From contig JAZGTN010000003.1 of the NCBI GenBank assembly GCA_037783415.1, forward strand, positions 4,378,501 to 4,442,500: a stretch of 64,000 nucleotides of DNA. The letters run 5' to 3'. Position numbers and translations under genes: made by a program. Numbering within the stretch: position 1 is the first letter of the stretch; each line of letters opens with the position of its first letter. The notes beneath the pieces were generated by a model. That model was not told the DNA's origin, did not search any database, and worked only from the letters and a program-made list of their open reading frames with translations. Positions 33,825-46,422 of this stretch are shown here, piece after piece. Source of the DNA: Leptasterias polaris. Lineage: Eukaryota > Echinodermata > Asteroidea > Forcipulatida > Asteriidae.

Positions 33825-35280
33825 GAAAAGTTCAAGAGAAAGAGAAAAGCACCGTGAAAACCTCAAGAGAAAAGCACCGTGAAAAGTTCAAGAGAAAGAG
33901 AAAGAGAAAGAGAAAAGCACCGTGAAAAGTTTAAGAAAAAGAGAAAAGCACCGTGAAAAGAGAAAGAGAAAAGCAACGTGAAAAGTTTAAGAGAAAGAGA
34001 AAAGCACCATGAAAAGTTCAAGAGAAAGAGAAAAGCACCATGAAAAGTTCAAGAGAAAGAGAAAAGCACCGTGAAAAGTTTAAGAAAAAGAGAAAAGCAC
34101 CGTGAAAAGTTCAAGAGAAAAGCACCGTGAAAAGTTCAAGAGAAAGAGAAAAGCGTCGTGAAAAGTTCAAGAGAAAAGCTCAAGAGAAAAGCACTGTGAA
34201 AAGCTCAAGAGAAAAGCACCGTGAAAAGCTCAAGAGAAAAGCACCGTGAAAAGCTCAAGAAAAAAGCACCGTGAAAAGTTCAAGAGAAAAGCTCAAGAGA
34301 AAAGCACCGTGAAAAGTTCAAGAGAAAAGCTCAAGGGAAAAGCAACTTGAAAAGCTCAAGAGAAAAGCACCGTGAAAAGTTCAAGAGAAAAGCACCGTGA
34401 AAAGTTCAAGAGAAAGAAAAAAGCACCGTGAAAAGTTTAAGAAAAAGAGAAAAGCACCGTAAAAAGTTCAAGAGAAAGAGAAAGAGAAAGAGAAAAGCAA
34501 CGTGAAAAGTTTAAGAGAAAGAGAAAAGCACCATGAAAAGTTCCAAGAGAAAGAAAAAAGCACCATGAAAAGTTCAAGAGAAAAGCACCGTGAAAAGCTC
34601 AAGAGAAAAGCACTGTGAAAAGCTCAAGAGAAAAGCATCGTGAAAAGCTCAAGAGAAAAGCACCGTGAAAAGCTCAAGAAAAAAGCACCGTGAAAAGTTC
34701 AAGAGAACAGCTCAAGAGAAAAGCACCGTGAAAAGTTCAAGAGAAAAGCTCAAGGGAAAAGCAACTTGAAAAGCTCAAGAGAAAAGCACCGTGAAAAGTT
34801 CAAGAGAAAAGCACCGTGAAAAGTTCAAGAGAAAGAAAAAAGCACCGTGAAAAGTTCAAGAGAAAGAAAAAAGCACCGTGAAAAGTTTAAGAAAAAGAGA
34901 AAACCACCGTAAAAAGTTCAAGAGAAAGAGAAAGAGAAAAAGAAAAGCAACGTGAAAAGTTTAAGAGAAAGAGAAAAGCACCATGAAAAGTTCCAAGAGA
35001 AAGAGAAAAGCACCATGAAAAGTTCAAGAGAAAAGCACTGTGAAAAGCTCAAGAGAAAAGCATTGTGAAAAGCGCAAGAGAAAAGCACTGTGAAAAGTTC
35101 AAGAGAAAGAGAAAGAGAAAAGCACCATGAAAAGCTGAAGAGAAAAGCACCGTGAAAAGTTCAAGAGAAAGAGAAAGAGAAAGAGAAAAGCAACGTGAAA
35201 AGTTTAAGAGAAAGAGAAAAGCACCGTGAAAAGTTCCAAGAGAAAGAGAAAAGCACCATGAAAAGTTCAAGAGAAAAGCA
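33825..35280 (+). repeat. GA block 22 (1,456 bp)
   Basis: Contains two successive terminal stretches: GTAAAAAG then TTCCAAG near 34,460-34,560 with no spacer, then a second before spacer 23. Private GCGTCGTG near 34,154. Confidence 0.94.
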
Positions 35281-35547
35281 GTTATTGTAAAAAATTCCTG
35301 TTATTGTAAAATTGTTTATATAAAATGCGTTTACAATTTCGTAATGTTGACCTAATTTGATGAAAATTATAGAGATTTGCGCAAACCGCATTGTCCAATC
35401 TTACTGGTTTTGGCCTACAGAGTATCAATATTTTTAGTTACACATACCTTGCATGACTTTGTTTAAGTGATATTTACAGATTTCAGCGAGGTGAAATAAC
35501 CACAAATTTTGTTAATTTTCTCAAAACAGTTAATTTTAGGCAACTTT
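35281..35547 (+). repeat. Spacer copy 23, subfamily S5
   Basis: 267 bp. S5 diagnostics: CCGCATTG plus CCTACAG with a five-T run. First S5 copy; region IV starts here. Confidence 0.97.
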
Positions 35548-37195
35548 GAAAAGTTCAAGAGAAAGAGAAAAGCACCGTGAAAACCTCAAGAGAAAAGCAC
35601 CGTGAAAAGTTCAAGAGAAAGAGAAAGAAAAAGAGAAAAGCACCGTGAAAAGTTTAAGAAAAAGAGAAAAGCACCGTGAAAAGAGAAAGAGAAAAGCAAC
35701 GTGAAAAGTTTAAGAGAAAGAGAAAAGCACCATGAAAAGTTCAAGAGAAAGAGAAAAGCACCGTGAAAACCTCAAGAGAAAAGCACCGTGAAAATCTCAA
35801 AAGAAAAGCACCGTGAAAAGTTCAAGAGAGAGAAAAGCACCATGAAAAGTTCAAGAGAAAGAGAAAAGCACTGTGAAAAGCTCAAGAGAAAAGCACCGTG
35901 AAAAGTTTAAGAGAAAAGCACCGTGAAAAGTTCAAGAGAAAAGCTCAAGAGAAAAGCTCCGTGAAAAGTTCAAGAGAAAGAGAAAAGCACCGTGAAGAGT
36001 TCAAGAGAAAGAGAAAAGCACCGTAAAAAGTTCAAGAGAAAGAGAAAAGCACCGTGAAAAGTTCAAGAGAAAAGCTCTAGAGAAAAGCACTGTGAAAAGC
36101 TCAAGAGAAAAGCACCGTGAAAAGCTCAAGAGAAAAGCACCGTGAAAAGTTTAAGAGAAAAGCACCGTGAAAAGTTCAAGAGAAAAGCTCTAGAGAAAAG
36201 CACTGTGAAAAGCTCAAGAGAAAAGCACCGTGAAAAGCTCAAGAGAAAAGCACCGTGAAAAGCTCAAGAGAAAATCACCATGAAAAGTTCAAGAGAAAAG
36301 CTCAAGAGAAAAGCACCGTGAAAAGTTCAAGAGAAAAGCTCAAGAGAAAAGCAACGTGAAAAGCTCAAGAGAAAAGCACCGTGAAAAGTTCAAGAGAAAG
36401 AGAAAAGCATCGTGAAAAGTATAAGAAATAGAGAAAAGCACCGTGAAAAGTTCAAGAGAAAAGCACCATGAAAAGTTCAAGAGAAAGAGAAAAGCATCGT
36501 GAAAAGTTCAAGAGAAAAGCTCAAGAGAAAAGCACTGTGAAAAGCTCAAGAGAAAAGCACTGTGAAAAGCTCAAGAAAAAAGCACCGTGAAAAGCTCAAG
36601 AAAAAAGCACCGTGAAAAGTTCAAGAGAAAAGCTCAAGAGAAAAGCACCGTGAAAGTTCAAGAGAAAAGCACCGTGAAAAGTTCAAGAGAAAAGCTCAAG
36701 GGAAAAGCAACTTGAAAACCTCAAGAGAAAAGCACCGTGAAAAGTTCAAGAGAAAAGCACCGTGAAAAGTTCAAGAGAAAGAAAAAAGCACCGTGAAAAG
36801 TTTAAGAAAAAGAGAAAAGCACCGTAAAAATTTCAAGAGAAAGAGAAAGAGAAAGAGAAAAGCAACGTGAAAAGTTTAAGAGAAAGAGAAAAGCACCATG
36901 AAAAGTTCCAAGAGAAAGAAAAAAGCACCATGAAAAGTTCAAGAGAAAAGCACCGTGAAAAGCTCAAGAGAAAAGCACCGTGAAAAGCTCAAGAGAAAAG
37001 CACTGTGAAAAGTTCAAGAGAAAGAGAAAGAGAAAAGCACCATGAAAAGCTGAAGAGAAAAGCACCGTGAAAAGTTCAAGAGAAAGAGAAAGAGAAAGAG
37101 AAAAGCAACGTGAAAAGTTTAAGAGAAAGAGAAAAGCACCATGAAAAGTTCCAAGAGAAAGAGAAAAGCACCATGAAAAGTTCAAGAGAAAAGCA
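35548..37195 (+). repeat. GA block 23 (1,648 bp)
   Basis: First block with the region-IV markers AAAGAAAAAGAG after the spacer, GCTCCGTG near 35,957 and AGAAATAGAG near 36,425 (here preceded by a private AGTATAAG). Confidence 0.95.
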
Positions 37196-37462
37196 GTTAT
37201 TGTAAAAAATTCCTGTTATTGTAAAATTGTTTATATAAAATGCGTTTACAATTTCGTATTGTTGACCTAATTTGATGAAATTTATAGAGATTTGCGCAAA
37301 CCGCAATGTCCAATCTTACTGGTTTTGGCCTATAGAGTATCAATATTTTTAGTTACACATACCTTGCATGACTTTGTTTAAGTGATATTTACAGATTTCA
37401 GCGAGGTGAAATAACCACAAAGTTTGTTAATTTTCTCAAAACAGTTAATTTTAGGCAACTTT
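37196..37462 (+). repeat. Spacer copy 24, subfamily S6
   Basis: 267 bp. S6 diagnostics: CGTATTGTTG, GAAATTTATAG, CCGCAATG and CACAAAGTTTG; followed by AGAGGAAAGC as S2 copies are. Confidence 0.97.
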
Positions 37463-38591
37463 GAAAAGTTCAAGAGAAAGAGGAAAGCACCGTGAAAACC
37501 TCAAGAGAAAAGCACCGTGAAAAGTTCAAGAGAAAGAGAAAGAGAAAGAGAAAAGCACCGTGAAAAGTTTAAGAAAAAGAGAAAAGCACCGTGAAAAGAG
37601 AAAGAGAAAAGCAACGTGAAAAGTTTAAGAGAAAGAGAAAAGCACCATGAAAAGTTCAAGAGAAAGAGAAAAGCACCATGAAAAGTTCAAGAGAAAGAGA
37701 AAAGCACCGTGAAAACCTCAAGAGAAAAGCACTGTGAAAATCTCAAGAGAAAAGCACCGTGAAAAGTTCAAGAGAGAGAAAAGCACCATGAAAAGTTCAA
37801 GAGAAAGAGAAAAGCACTGTGAAAAGCTCAAGAGAAAAGCACCGTGAAAAATTTAAGAGAAAAGCACCGTGAAAAGTTGAAGAGAAAAGCTCAAGAGAAA
37901 AGCACCGTGAAAAGTTCAAGAGAAAGAGAAAAGCACCGTGAAAAGTTCAAGAGAAAGAGAAAAGCACCGTGAAAAGTTCAAGAGAAAAGCTCTAGAGAAA
38001 AGCACTGTGAAAAGCTCAAGAAAAAAGCACCGTGAAAAGTTCAAGAGAAAAGCTCAAGAGAAAAGCACCGTGAAAAGTTCAAGAGAAAAGCTCAAGGGAA
38101 AAGCAACTTGAAAACCTCAAGAGAAAAGCACCGTGAAAAGTTCAAGAGAAAAGCACCGTGAAAAGTTCAAGAGAAAGAAAAAAGCACCGTGAAAAGTTTA
38201 AGAAAAAGAGAAAAGCACCGTAAAAAGTTCAAGAGAAAGAGAAAGAGAAAGAGAAAAGCAACGTGAAAAGTTTAAGAGAAACAGAAAAGCACCATGAAAA
38301 GTTCCAAGAGAAAGAAAAAAGCACCATGAAAAGTTCAAGAGAAAAGCACCGTGAAAAGCTCAAGAGAAAAGCACCGTGAAAAGCTCAAGAGAAAAGCACT
38401 GTGAAAAGTTCAAGAGAAAGAGAAAGAGAAAAGCACCATGAAAAGCTGAAGAGAAAAGCACCGTGAAAAGTTCAAGAGAAAGAGAAAGAGAAAGAGAAAA
38501 GCAACGTGAAAAGTTTAAGAGAAAGAGAAAAGCACCATGAAAAGTTCCAAGAGAAAGAGAAAAGCACCATGAAAAGTTCAAGAGAAAAGCA
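37463..38591 (+). repeat. GA block 24 (1,129 bp), triplet member 1
   Basis: Markers GAAAAATTTAAG near 37,848 and TTGAAGAG near 37,877. Right end has GAAACAGAAAAG near 38,280. Confidence 0.95.
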
Positions 38592-38858
38592 GTTATTGTA
38601 AAAAATTCCTGTTATTGTAAAATTGTTTATATAAAATGCGTTTACAATTTCGTAATGTTGACCTAATTTGATGAAAATTATAGAGATTTGCGCAAACCGC
38701 ATTGTCCAATCTTACTGGTTTTGGCCTACAGAGTATCAATATTTTTAGTTACACATACCTTGCATGACTTTGTTTAAGTGATATTTACAGATTTCAGCGA
38801 GGTGAAATAACCACAAATTTTGTTAATTTTCTCAAAACAGTTAATTTTAGGCAACTTT
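38592..38858 (+). repeat. Spacer copy 25, subfamily S5
   Basis: 267 bp, CCTACAG type. Confidence 0.97.
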
Positions 38859-39682
38859 GAAAAGTTCAAGAGAAAGAGAAAAGCACCGTGAAAACCTCAA
38901 GAGAAAAGCACCGTGAAAAGTTCAAGAGAAAGAGAAAGAAAAAGAGAAAAGCACCGTGAAAAGTTTAAGAAAAAGAGAAAAGCACCGTGAAAAGAGAAAG
39001 AGAAAAGCAACGTGAAAAGTTTAAGAGAAAGAGAAAAGCACCATGAAAAGTTCAAGAGAAAGAGAAAAGCACCGTGAAAACCTCAAGAAAAAAGCACCGT
39101 GAAAAGTTCAAGAGAAAAGCTCAAGAGAAAAGCACCGTGAAAGTTCAAGAGAAAAGCACCGTGAAAAGTTCAAGAGAAAAGCTCAAGGGAAAAGCAACTT
39201 GAAAACCTCAAGAGAAAAGCACCGTGAAAAGTTCAAGAGAAAAGCACCGTGAAAAGTTCAAGAGAAAGAAAAAAGCACCGTGAAAAGTTTAAGAAAAAGA
39301 GAAAAGCACCGTAAAAATTTCAAGAGAAAGAGAAAGAGAAAGAGAAAAGCAACGTGAAAAGTTTAAGAGAAAGAGAAAAGCACCATGAAAAGTTCCAAGA
39401 GAAAGAAAAAAGCACCATGAAAAGTTCAAGAGAAAAGCACCGTGAAAAGCTCAAGAGAAAAGCACCGTGAAAAGCTCAAGAGAAAAGCACTGTGAAAAGT
39501 TCAAGAGAAAGAGAAAGAGAAAAGCACCATGAAAAGCTGAAGAGAAAAGCACCGTGAAAAGTTCAAGAGAAAGAGAAAGAGAAAGAGAAAAGCAACGTGA
39601 AAAGTTTAAGAGAAAGAGAAAAGCACCATGAAAAGTTCCAAGAGAAAGAGAAAAGCACCATGAAAAGTTCAAGAGAAAAGCA
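38859..39682 (+). repeat. GA block 25, shortened (824 bp)
   Basis: S5-type start, then ACCTCAAG is joined directly to AAAAAAGCACC near 39,085; the middle of the block, including both CTCTAGAG units, is missing. Confidence 0.95.
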
Positions 39683-39949
39683 GTTATTGTAAAAAATTCC
39701 TGTTATTGTAAAATTGTTTATATAAAATGCGTTTACAATTTCGTATTGTTGACCTAATTTGATGAAATTTATAGAGATTTGCGCAAACCGCAATGTCCAA
39801 TCTTACTGGTTTTGGCCTATAGAGTATCAATATTTTTAGTTACACATACCTTGCATGACTTTGTTTAAGTGATATTTACAGATTTCAGCGAGGTGAAATA
39901 ACCACAAAGTTTGTTAATTTTCTCAAAACAGTTAATTTTAGGCAACTTT
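39683..39949 (+). repeat. Spacer copy 26, subfamily S6
   Basis: 267 bp; counterpart of copy 24 at +2,487 bp. Confidence 0.97.
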
Positions 39950-41078
39950 GAAAAGTTCAAGAGAAAGAGGAAAGCACCGTGAAAACCTCAAGAGAAAAGC
40001 ACCGTGAAAAGTTCAAGAGAAAGAGAAAGAGAAAGAGAAAAGCACCGTGAAAAGTTTAAGAAAAAGAGAAAAGCACCGTGAAAAGAGAAAGAGAAAAGCA
40101 ACGTGAAAAGTTTAAGAGAAAGAGAAAAGCACCATGAAAAGTTCAAGAGAAAGAGAAAAGCACCATGAAAAGTTCAAGAGAAAGAGAAAAGCACCGTGAA
40201 AACCTCAAGAGAAAAGCACTGTGAAAATCTCAAGAGAAAAGCACCGTGAAAAGTTCAAGAGAGAGAAAAGCACCATGAAAAGTTCAAGAGAAAGAGAAAA
40301 GCACTGTGAAAAGCTCAAGAGAAAAGCACCGTGAAAAATTTAAGAGAAAAGCACCGTGAAAAGTTGAAGAGAAAAGCTCAAGAGAAAAGCACCGTGAAAA
40401 GTTCAAGAGAAAGAGAAAAGCACCGTGAAAAGTTCAAGAGAAAGAGAAAAGCACCGTGAAAAGTTCAAGAGAAAAGCTCTAGAGAAAAGCACTGTGAAAA
40501 GCTCAAGAAAAAAGCACCGTGAAAAGTTCAAGAGAAAAGCTCAAGAGAAAAGCACCGTGAAAAGTTCAAGAGAAAAGCTCAAGGGAAAAGCAACTTGAAA
40601 ACCTCAAGAGAAAAGCACCGTGAAAAGTTCAAGAGAAAAGCACCGTGAAAAGTTCAAGAGAAAGAAAAAAGCACCGTGAAAAGTTTAAGAAAAAGAGAAA
40701 AGCACCGTAAAAAGTTCAAGAGAAAGAGAAAGAGAAAGAGAAAAGCAACGTGAAAAGTTTAAGAGAAAGAGAAAAGCACCATGAAAAGTTCCAAGAGAAA
40801 GAAAAAAGCACCATGAAAAGTTCAAGAGAAAAGCACCGTGAAAAGCTCAAGAGAAAAGCACCGTGAAAAGCTCAAGAGAAAAGCACTGTGAAAAGTTCAA
40901 GAGAAAGAGAAAGAGAAAAGCACCATGAAAAGCTGAAGAGAAAAGCACCGTGAAAAGTTCAAGAGAAAGAGAAAGAGAAAGAGAAAAGCAACGTGAAAAG
41001 TTTAAGAGAAAGAGAAAAGCACCATGAAAAGTTCCAAGAGAAAGAGAAAAGCACCATGAAAAGTTCAAGAGAAAAGCA
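39950..41078 (+). repeat. GA block 26 (1,129 bp), triplet member 2
   Basis: Same GAAAAATTTAAG and TTGAAGAG markers as block 24, but the right end has the ordinary GAAAGAGAAAAG. Confidence 0.95.
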
Positions 41079-41345
41079 GTTATTGTAAAAAATTCCTGTT
41101 ATTGTAAAATTGTTTATATAAAATGCGTTTACAATTTCGTATTGTTGACCTAATTTGATGAAATTTATAGAGATTTGCGCAAACCGCAATGTCCAATCTT
41201 ACTGGTTTTGGCCTATAGAGTATCAATATTTTTAGTTACACATACCTTGCATGACTTTGTTTAAGTGATATTTACAGATTTCAGCGAGGTGAAATAACCA
41301 CAAAGTTTGTTAATTTTCTCAAAACAGTTAATTTTAGGCAACTTT
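41079..41345 (+). repeat. Spacer copy 27, subfamily S6
   Basis: 267 bp; S6 where the equivalent triplet position after blocks 24 and 27 has S5. Confidence 0.97.
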
Positions 41346-42474
41346 GAAAAGTTCAAGAGAAAGAGGAAAGCACCGTGAAAACCTCAAGAGAAAAGCACCG
41401 TGAAAAGTTCAAGAGAAAGAGAAAGAGAAAGAGAAAAGCACCGTGAAAAGTTTAAGAAAAAGAGAAAAGCACCGTGAAAAGAGAAAGAGAAAAGCAACGT
41501 GAAAAGTTTAAGAGAAAGAGAAAAGCACCATGAAAAGTTCAAGAGAAAGAGAAAAGCACCATGAAAAGTTCAAGAGAAAGAGAAAAGCACCGTGAAAACC
41601 TCAAGAGAAAAGCACTGTGAAAATCTCAAGAGAAAAGCACCGTGAAAAGTTCAAGAGAGAGAAAAGCACCATGAAAAGTTCAAGAGAAAGAGAAAAGCAC
41701 TGTGAAAAGCTCAAGAGAAAAGCACCGTGAAAAATTTAAGAGAAAAGCACCGTGAAAAGTTGAAGAGAAAAGCTCAAGAGAAAAGCACCGTGAAAAGTTC
41801 AAGAGAAAGAGAAAAGCACCGTGAAAAGTTCAAGAGAAAGAGAAAAGCACCGTGAAAAGTTCAAGAGAAAAGCTCTAGAGAAAAGCACTGTGAAAAGCTC
41901 AAGAAAAAAGCACCGTGAAAAGTTCAAGAGAAAAGCTCAAGAGAAAAGCACCGTGAAAAGTTCAAGAGAAAAGCTCAAGGGAAAAGCAACTTGAAAACCT
42001 CAAGAGAAAAGCACCGTGAAAAGTTCAAGAGAAAAGCACCGTGAAAAGTTCAAGAGAAAGAAAAAAGCACCGTGAAAAGTTTAAGAAAAAGAGAAAAGCA
42101 CCGTAAAAAGTTCAAGAGAAAGAGAAAGAGAAAGAGAAAAGCAACGTGAAAAGTTTAAGAGAAACAGAAAAGCACCATGAAAAGTTCCAAGAGAAAGAAA
42201 AAAGCACCATGAAAAGTTCAAGAGAAAAGCACCGTGAAAAGCTCAAGAGAAAAGCACCGTGAAAAGCTCAAGAGAAAAGCACTGTGAAAAGTTCAAGAGA
42301 AAGAGAAAGAGAAAAGCACCATGAAAAGCTGAAGAGAAAAGCACCGTGAAAAGTTCAAGAGAAAGAGAAAGAGAAAGAGAAAAGCAACGTGAAAAGTTTA
42401 AGAGAAAGAGAAAAGCACCATGAAAAGTTCCAAGAGAAAGAGAAAAGCACCATGAAAAGTTCAAGAGAAAAGCA
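41346..42474 (+). repeat. GA block 27 (1,129 bp), triplet member 3
   Basis: Same markers as blocks 24 and 26; right end has GAAACAGAAAAG near 42,162 like block 24. Confidence 0.95.
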
Positions 42475-42741
42475 GTTATTGTAAAAAATTCCTGTTATTG
42501 TAAAATTGTTTATATAAAATGCGTTTACAATTTCGTAATGTTGACCTAATTTGATGAAAATTATAGAGATTTGCGCAAACCGCATTGTCCAATCTTACTG
42601 GTTTTGGCCTACAGAGTATCAATATTTTTAGTTACACATACCTTGCATGACTTTGTTTAAGTGATATTTACAGATTTCAGCGAGGTGAAATAACCACAAA
42701 TTTTGTTAATTTTCTCAAAACAGTTAATTTTAGGCAACTTT
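42475..42741 (+). repeat. Spacer copy 28, subfamily S5
   Basis: 267 bp, CCTACAG type. Confidence 0.97.
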
Positions 42742-44420
42742 GAAAAGTTCAAGAGAAAGAGAAAAGCACCGTGAAAACCTCAAGAGAAAAGCACCGTGAA
42801 AAGTTCAAGAGAAAGAGAAAGAAAAAGAGAAAAGCACCGTGAAAAGTTTAAGAAAAAGAGAAAAGCACCGTGAAAAGAGAAAGAGAAAAGCAACGTGAAA
42901 AGTTTAAGAGAAAGAGAAAAGCACCATGAAAAGTTCAAGAGAAAGAGAAAAGCACCATGAAAAGTTCAAGAGAAAGAGAAAAGCACCGTGAAAACCTCAA
43001 GAGAAAAGCACTGTGAAAATCTCAAGAGAAAAGCACCGTGAAAAGTTCAAGAGAGAGAAAAGCACCATGAAAAGTTCAAGAGAAAGAGAAAAGCACTGTG
43101 AAAAGCTCAAGAGAAAAGCACCGTGAAAAGTTTAAGAGAAAAACACCGTGAAAAGTTCAAGAGAAAAGCTCAAGAGAAAAGCTCCGTGAAAAGTTCAAGA
43201 GAAAGAGAAAAGCACCGTGAAGAGTTCAAGAGAAAGAGAAAAGCACCGTAAAAAGTTCAAGAGAAAGAGAAAAGCACCGTGAAAAGTTCAAGAGAAAAGC
43301 TCTAGAGAAAAGCACTGTGAAAAGCTCAAGAGAAAAGCACCGTGAAAAGCTCAAGAGAAAAGCACCGTGAAAAGTTTAAGAGAAAAGCACCGTGAAAAGT
43401 TCAAGAGAAAAGCTCTAGAGAAAAGCACTGTGAAAAGCTCAAGAGAAAAGCACCGTGAAAAGCTCAAGAGAAAAGCACCGTGAAAAGCTCAAGAGAAAAT
43501 CACCATGAAAAGTTCAAGAGAAAAGCTCAAGAGAAAAGCACCGTGAAAAGTTCAAGAGAAAAGCTCAAGAGAAAAGCTCAAGAGAAAAGCAACGTGAAAA
43601 GCTCAAGAGAAAAGCACCGTGAAAAGTTCAAGAGAAAGAGAAAAGCATCGTGAAAAGTTTAAGAAATAGAGAAAAGCACCGTGAAAAGTTCAAGAGAAAA
43701 GCACCATGAAAAGTTCAAGAGAAAGAGAAAAGCATCGTGAAAAGTTCAAGAGAAAAGCTCAAGAGAAAAGCACTGTGAAAAGCTCAAGAGAAAAGCACTG
43801 TGAAAAGCTCAAGAAAAAAGCACCGTGAAAAGCTCAAGAAAAAAGCACCGTGAAAAGTTCAAGAGAAAAGCTCAAGAGGAAAGCACCGTGAAAGTTCAAG
43901 AGAAAAGCACCGTGAAAAGTTCAAGAGAAAAGCTCAAGGGAAAAGCAACTTGAAAACCTCAAGAGAAAAGCACCGTGAAAAGTTCAAGAGAAAAGCACCG
44001 TGAAAATTCAAGAGAAAGAAAAAAGCACCGTGAAAAGTTTAAGAAAAAGAGAAAAGCACCGTAAAAATTTCAAGAGAAAGAGAAAAGCAACGTGAAAAGT
44101 TTAAGAGAAAGAGAAAAGCACCATGAAAAGTTCCAAGAGAAAGAAAAAAGCACCATGAAAAGTTCAAGAGAAAAGCACCGTGAAAAGCTCAAGAGAAAAG
44201 CACAGTGAAAAGCTCAAGAGAAAAGCACTGTGAAAAGTTCAAGAGAAAGAGAAAGAGAAAAGCACCATGAAAAGCTGAAGAGAAAAGCACCGTGAAAAGT
44301 TCAAGAGAAAGAGAAAGAGAAAGAGAAAAGCAACGTGAAAAGTTTAAGAGAAAGAGAAAAGCACCATGAAAAGTTCCAAGAGAAAGAGAAAAGCACCATG
44401 AAAAGTTCAAGAGAAAAGCA
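42742..44420 (+). repeat. GA block 28 (1,679 bp)
   Basis: Private changes AAAACACCGTG near 43,140 and CACAGTG near 44,202; a CTCAAGAGAAAAG half-unit is doubled near 43,570; AGAGGAAAGC lies inside the block near 43,877. Confidence 0.94.
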
Positions 44421-44687
44421 GTTATTGTAAAAAATTCCTGTTATTGTAAAATTGTTTATATAAAATGCGTTTACAATTTCGTAATGTTGACCTAATTTGA
44501 TGAAAATTATAGAGATTTGCGCAAACCGCATTGTCCAATCTTACTGGTTTTGGCCTACAGAGTATCAATATTTTTAGTTACACATACCTTGCATGACTTT
44601 GTTTAAGTGATATTTACAGATTTCAGCGAGGTGAAATAACCACAAATTTTGTTAATTTTCTCAAAACAGTTAATTTTAGGCAACTTT
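44421..44687 (+). repeat. Spacer copy 29, subfamily S5
   Basis: 267 bp; the last spacer before the 11,568-bp duplicated segment. Confidence 0.97.
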
Positions 44688-46422
44688 GAAAAGTTCAAGA
44701 GAAAGAGAAAAGCACCGTGAAAACCTCAAGAGAAAAGCACCGTGAAAAGTTCAAGAGAAAGAGAAAGAAAAAGAGAAAAGCACCGTGAAAAGTTTAAGAA
44801 AAAGAGAAAAGCACCGTGAAAAGAGAAAGAGAAAAGCAACGTGAAAAGTTTAAGAGAAAGAGAAAAGCACCATGAAAAGTTCAAGAGAAAGAGAAAAGCA
44901 CCGTGAAAACCTCAAGAGAAAAGCACCGTGAAAATCTCAAAAGAAAAGCACCGTGAAAAGTTCAAGAGAGAGAAAAGCACCATGAAAAGTTCAAGAGAAA
45001 GAGAAAAGCACTGTGAAAAGCTCAAGAGAAAAGCACCGTGAAAAGTTTAAGAGAAAAGCACCGTGAAAAGTTCAAGAGAAAAGCTCAAGAGAAAAGCTCC
45101 GTGAAAAGTTCAAGAGAAAGAGAAAAGCACCGTGAAGAGTTCAAGAGAAAGAGAAAAGCACCGTAAAAAGTTCAAGAGAAAGAGAAAAGCACCGTGAAAA
45201 GTTCAAGAGAAAAGCTCTAGAGAAAAGCACTGTGAAAAGCTCAAGAGAAAAGCACCGTGAAAAGCTCAAGAGAAAAGCACCGTGAAAAGTTTAAGAGAAA
45301 AGCACCGTGAAAAGTTCAAGAGAAAAGCTCTAGAGAAAAGCACTGTGAAAAGCTCAAGAGAAAAGCACCGTGAAAAGCTCAAGAGAAAAGCACCGTGAAA
45401 AGCTCAAGAGAAAATCACCATGAAAAGTTCAAGAGAAAAGCTCAAGAGAAAAGCTCAAGAGAAAAGCACCGTGAAAAGTTCAAGAGAAAAGCTCAAGAGA
45501 AAAGCAACGTGAAAAGCTCAAGAGAAAAGCACCGTGAAAAGTTCAAGAGAAAGAGAAAAGCATCGTGAAAAGTTTAAGAAATAGAGAAAAGCACCGTGAA
45601 AAGTTCAAGAGAAAAGCACCATGAAAAGTTCAAGAGAAAGAGAAAAGCATCGTGAAAAGTTCAAGAGAAAAGCTCAAGAGAAAAGCACTGTGAAAAGCTC
45701 AAGAGAAAAGCACTGTGAAAAGCTCAAGAAAAAAGCACCGTGAAAAGCTCAAGAAAAAAGCACCGTGAAAAGTTCAAGAGAAAAGCTCAAGAGAAAAGCA
45801 CCGTGAAAGTTCAAGAGAAAAGCACCGTGAAAAGTTCAAGAGAAAAGCTCAAGGGAAAAGCAACTTGAAAACCTCAAGAGAAAAGCACCGTGAAAAGTTC
45901 AAGAGAAAAGCACCGTGAAAAGTTCAAGAGAAAGAAAAAAGCACCGTGAAAAGTTTAAGAAAAAGAGAAAAGCACCGTAAAAATTTCAAGAGAAAGAGAA
46001 AGAGAAAGAGAAAAGCAACGTGAAAAGTTTAAGAGAAAGAGAAAAGCACCATGAAAAGTTCCAAGAGAAAGAAAAAAGCACCATGAAAAGTTCAAGAGAA
46101 AAGCACCGTGAAAAGCTCAAGAGAAAAGCACCGTGAAAAGCTCAAGAGAAAAGCACTGTGAAAAGTTCAAGAGAAAGAGAAAGAGAAAAGCACCATGAAA
46201 AGCTGAAGAGAAAAGCACCGTGAAAAGTTCAAGAGAAAGAGAAAGAGAAAGAGAAAAGCAACGTGAAAAGTTTAAGAGAAAGAGAAAAGCACCGTGAAAA
46301 GTTCAAGAGAAAGAGAAAGAGAAAGAGAAAAGCAACGTGAAAAGTTTAAGAGAAAGAGAAAAGCACCATGAAAAGTTCCAAGAGAAAGAGAAAAGCACCA
46401 TGAAAAGTTCAAGAGAAAAGCA
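44688..46422 (+). repeat. GA block 29 (1,735 bp)
   Basis: Contains the left edge of the 11,568-bp duplication (about 45,442), a doubled 13-bp CTCAAGAGAAAAG half-unit just to its left, and a 74-bp duplication at its right end. Confidence 0.95.
46228..46375 (+). repeat. 74-bp tandem duplication, occurrence 3
   Basis: Precedes an S2 spacer, as at 17,541. Confidence 0.92.

Larger units (their letters stand above)
37463..42474 (+). repeat. Triplicated 1,129-bp block with differing spacers
   Basis: Blocks 24, 26 and 27 are the same length and share two rare variants (GAAAAATTTAAG, TTGAAGAG). They are followed by S5, S6 and S5 spacers respectively, with a matching switch in the last 320 bp of the block (GAAACAGAAAAG with S5). 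Confidence 0.93.
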
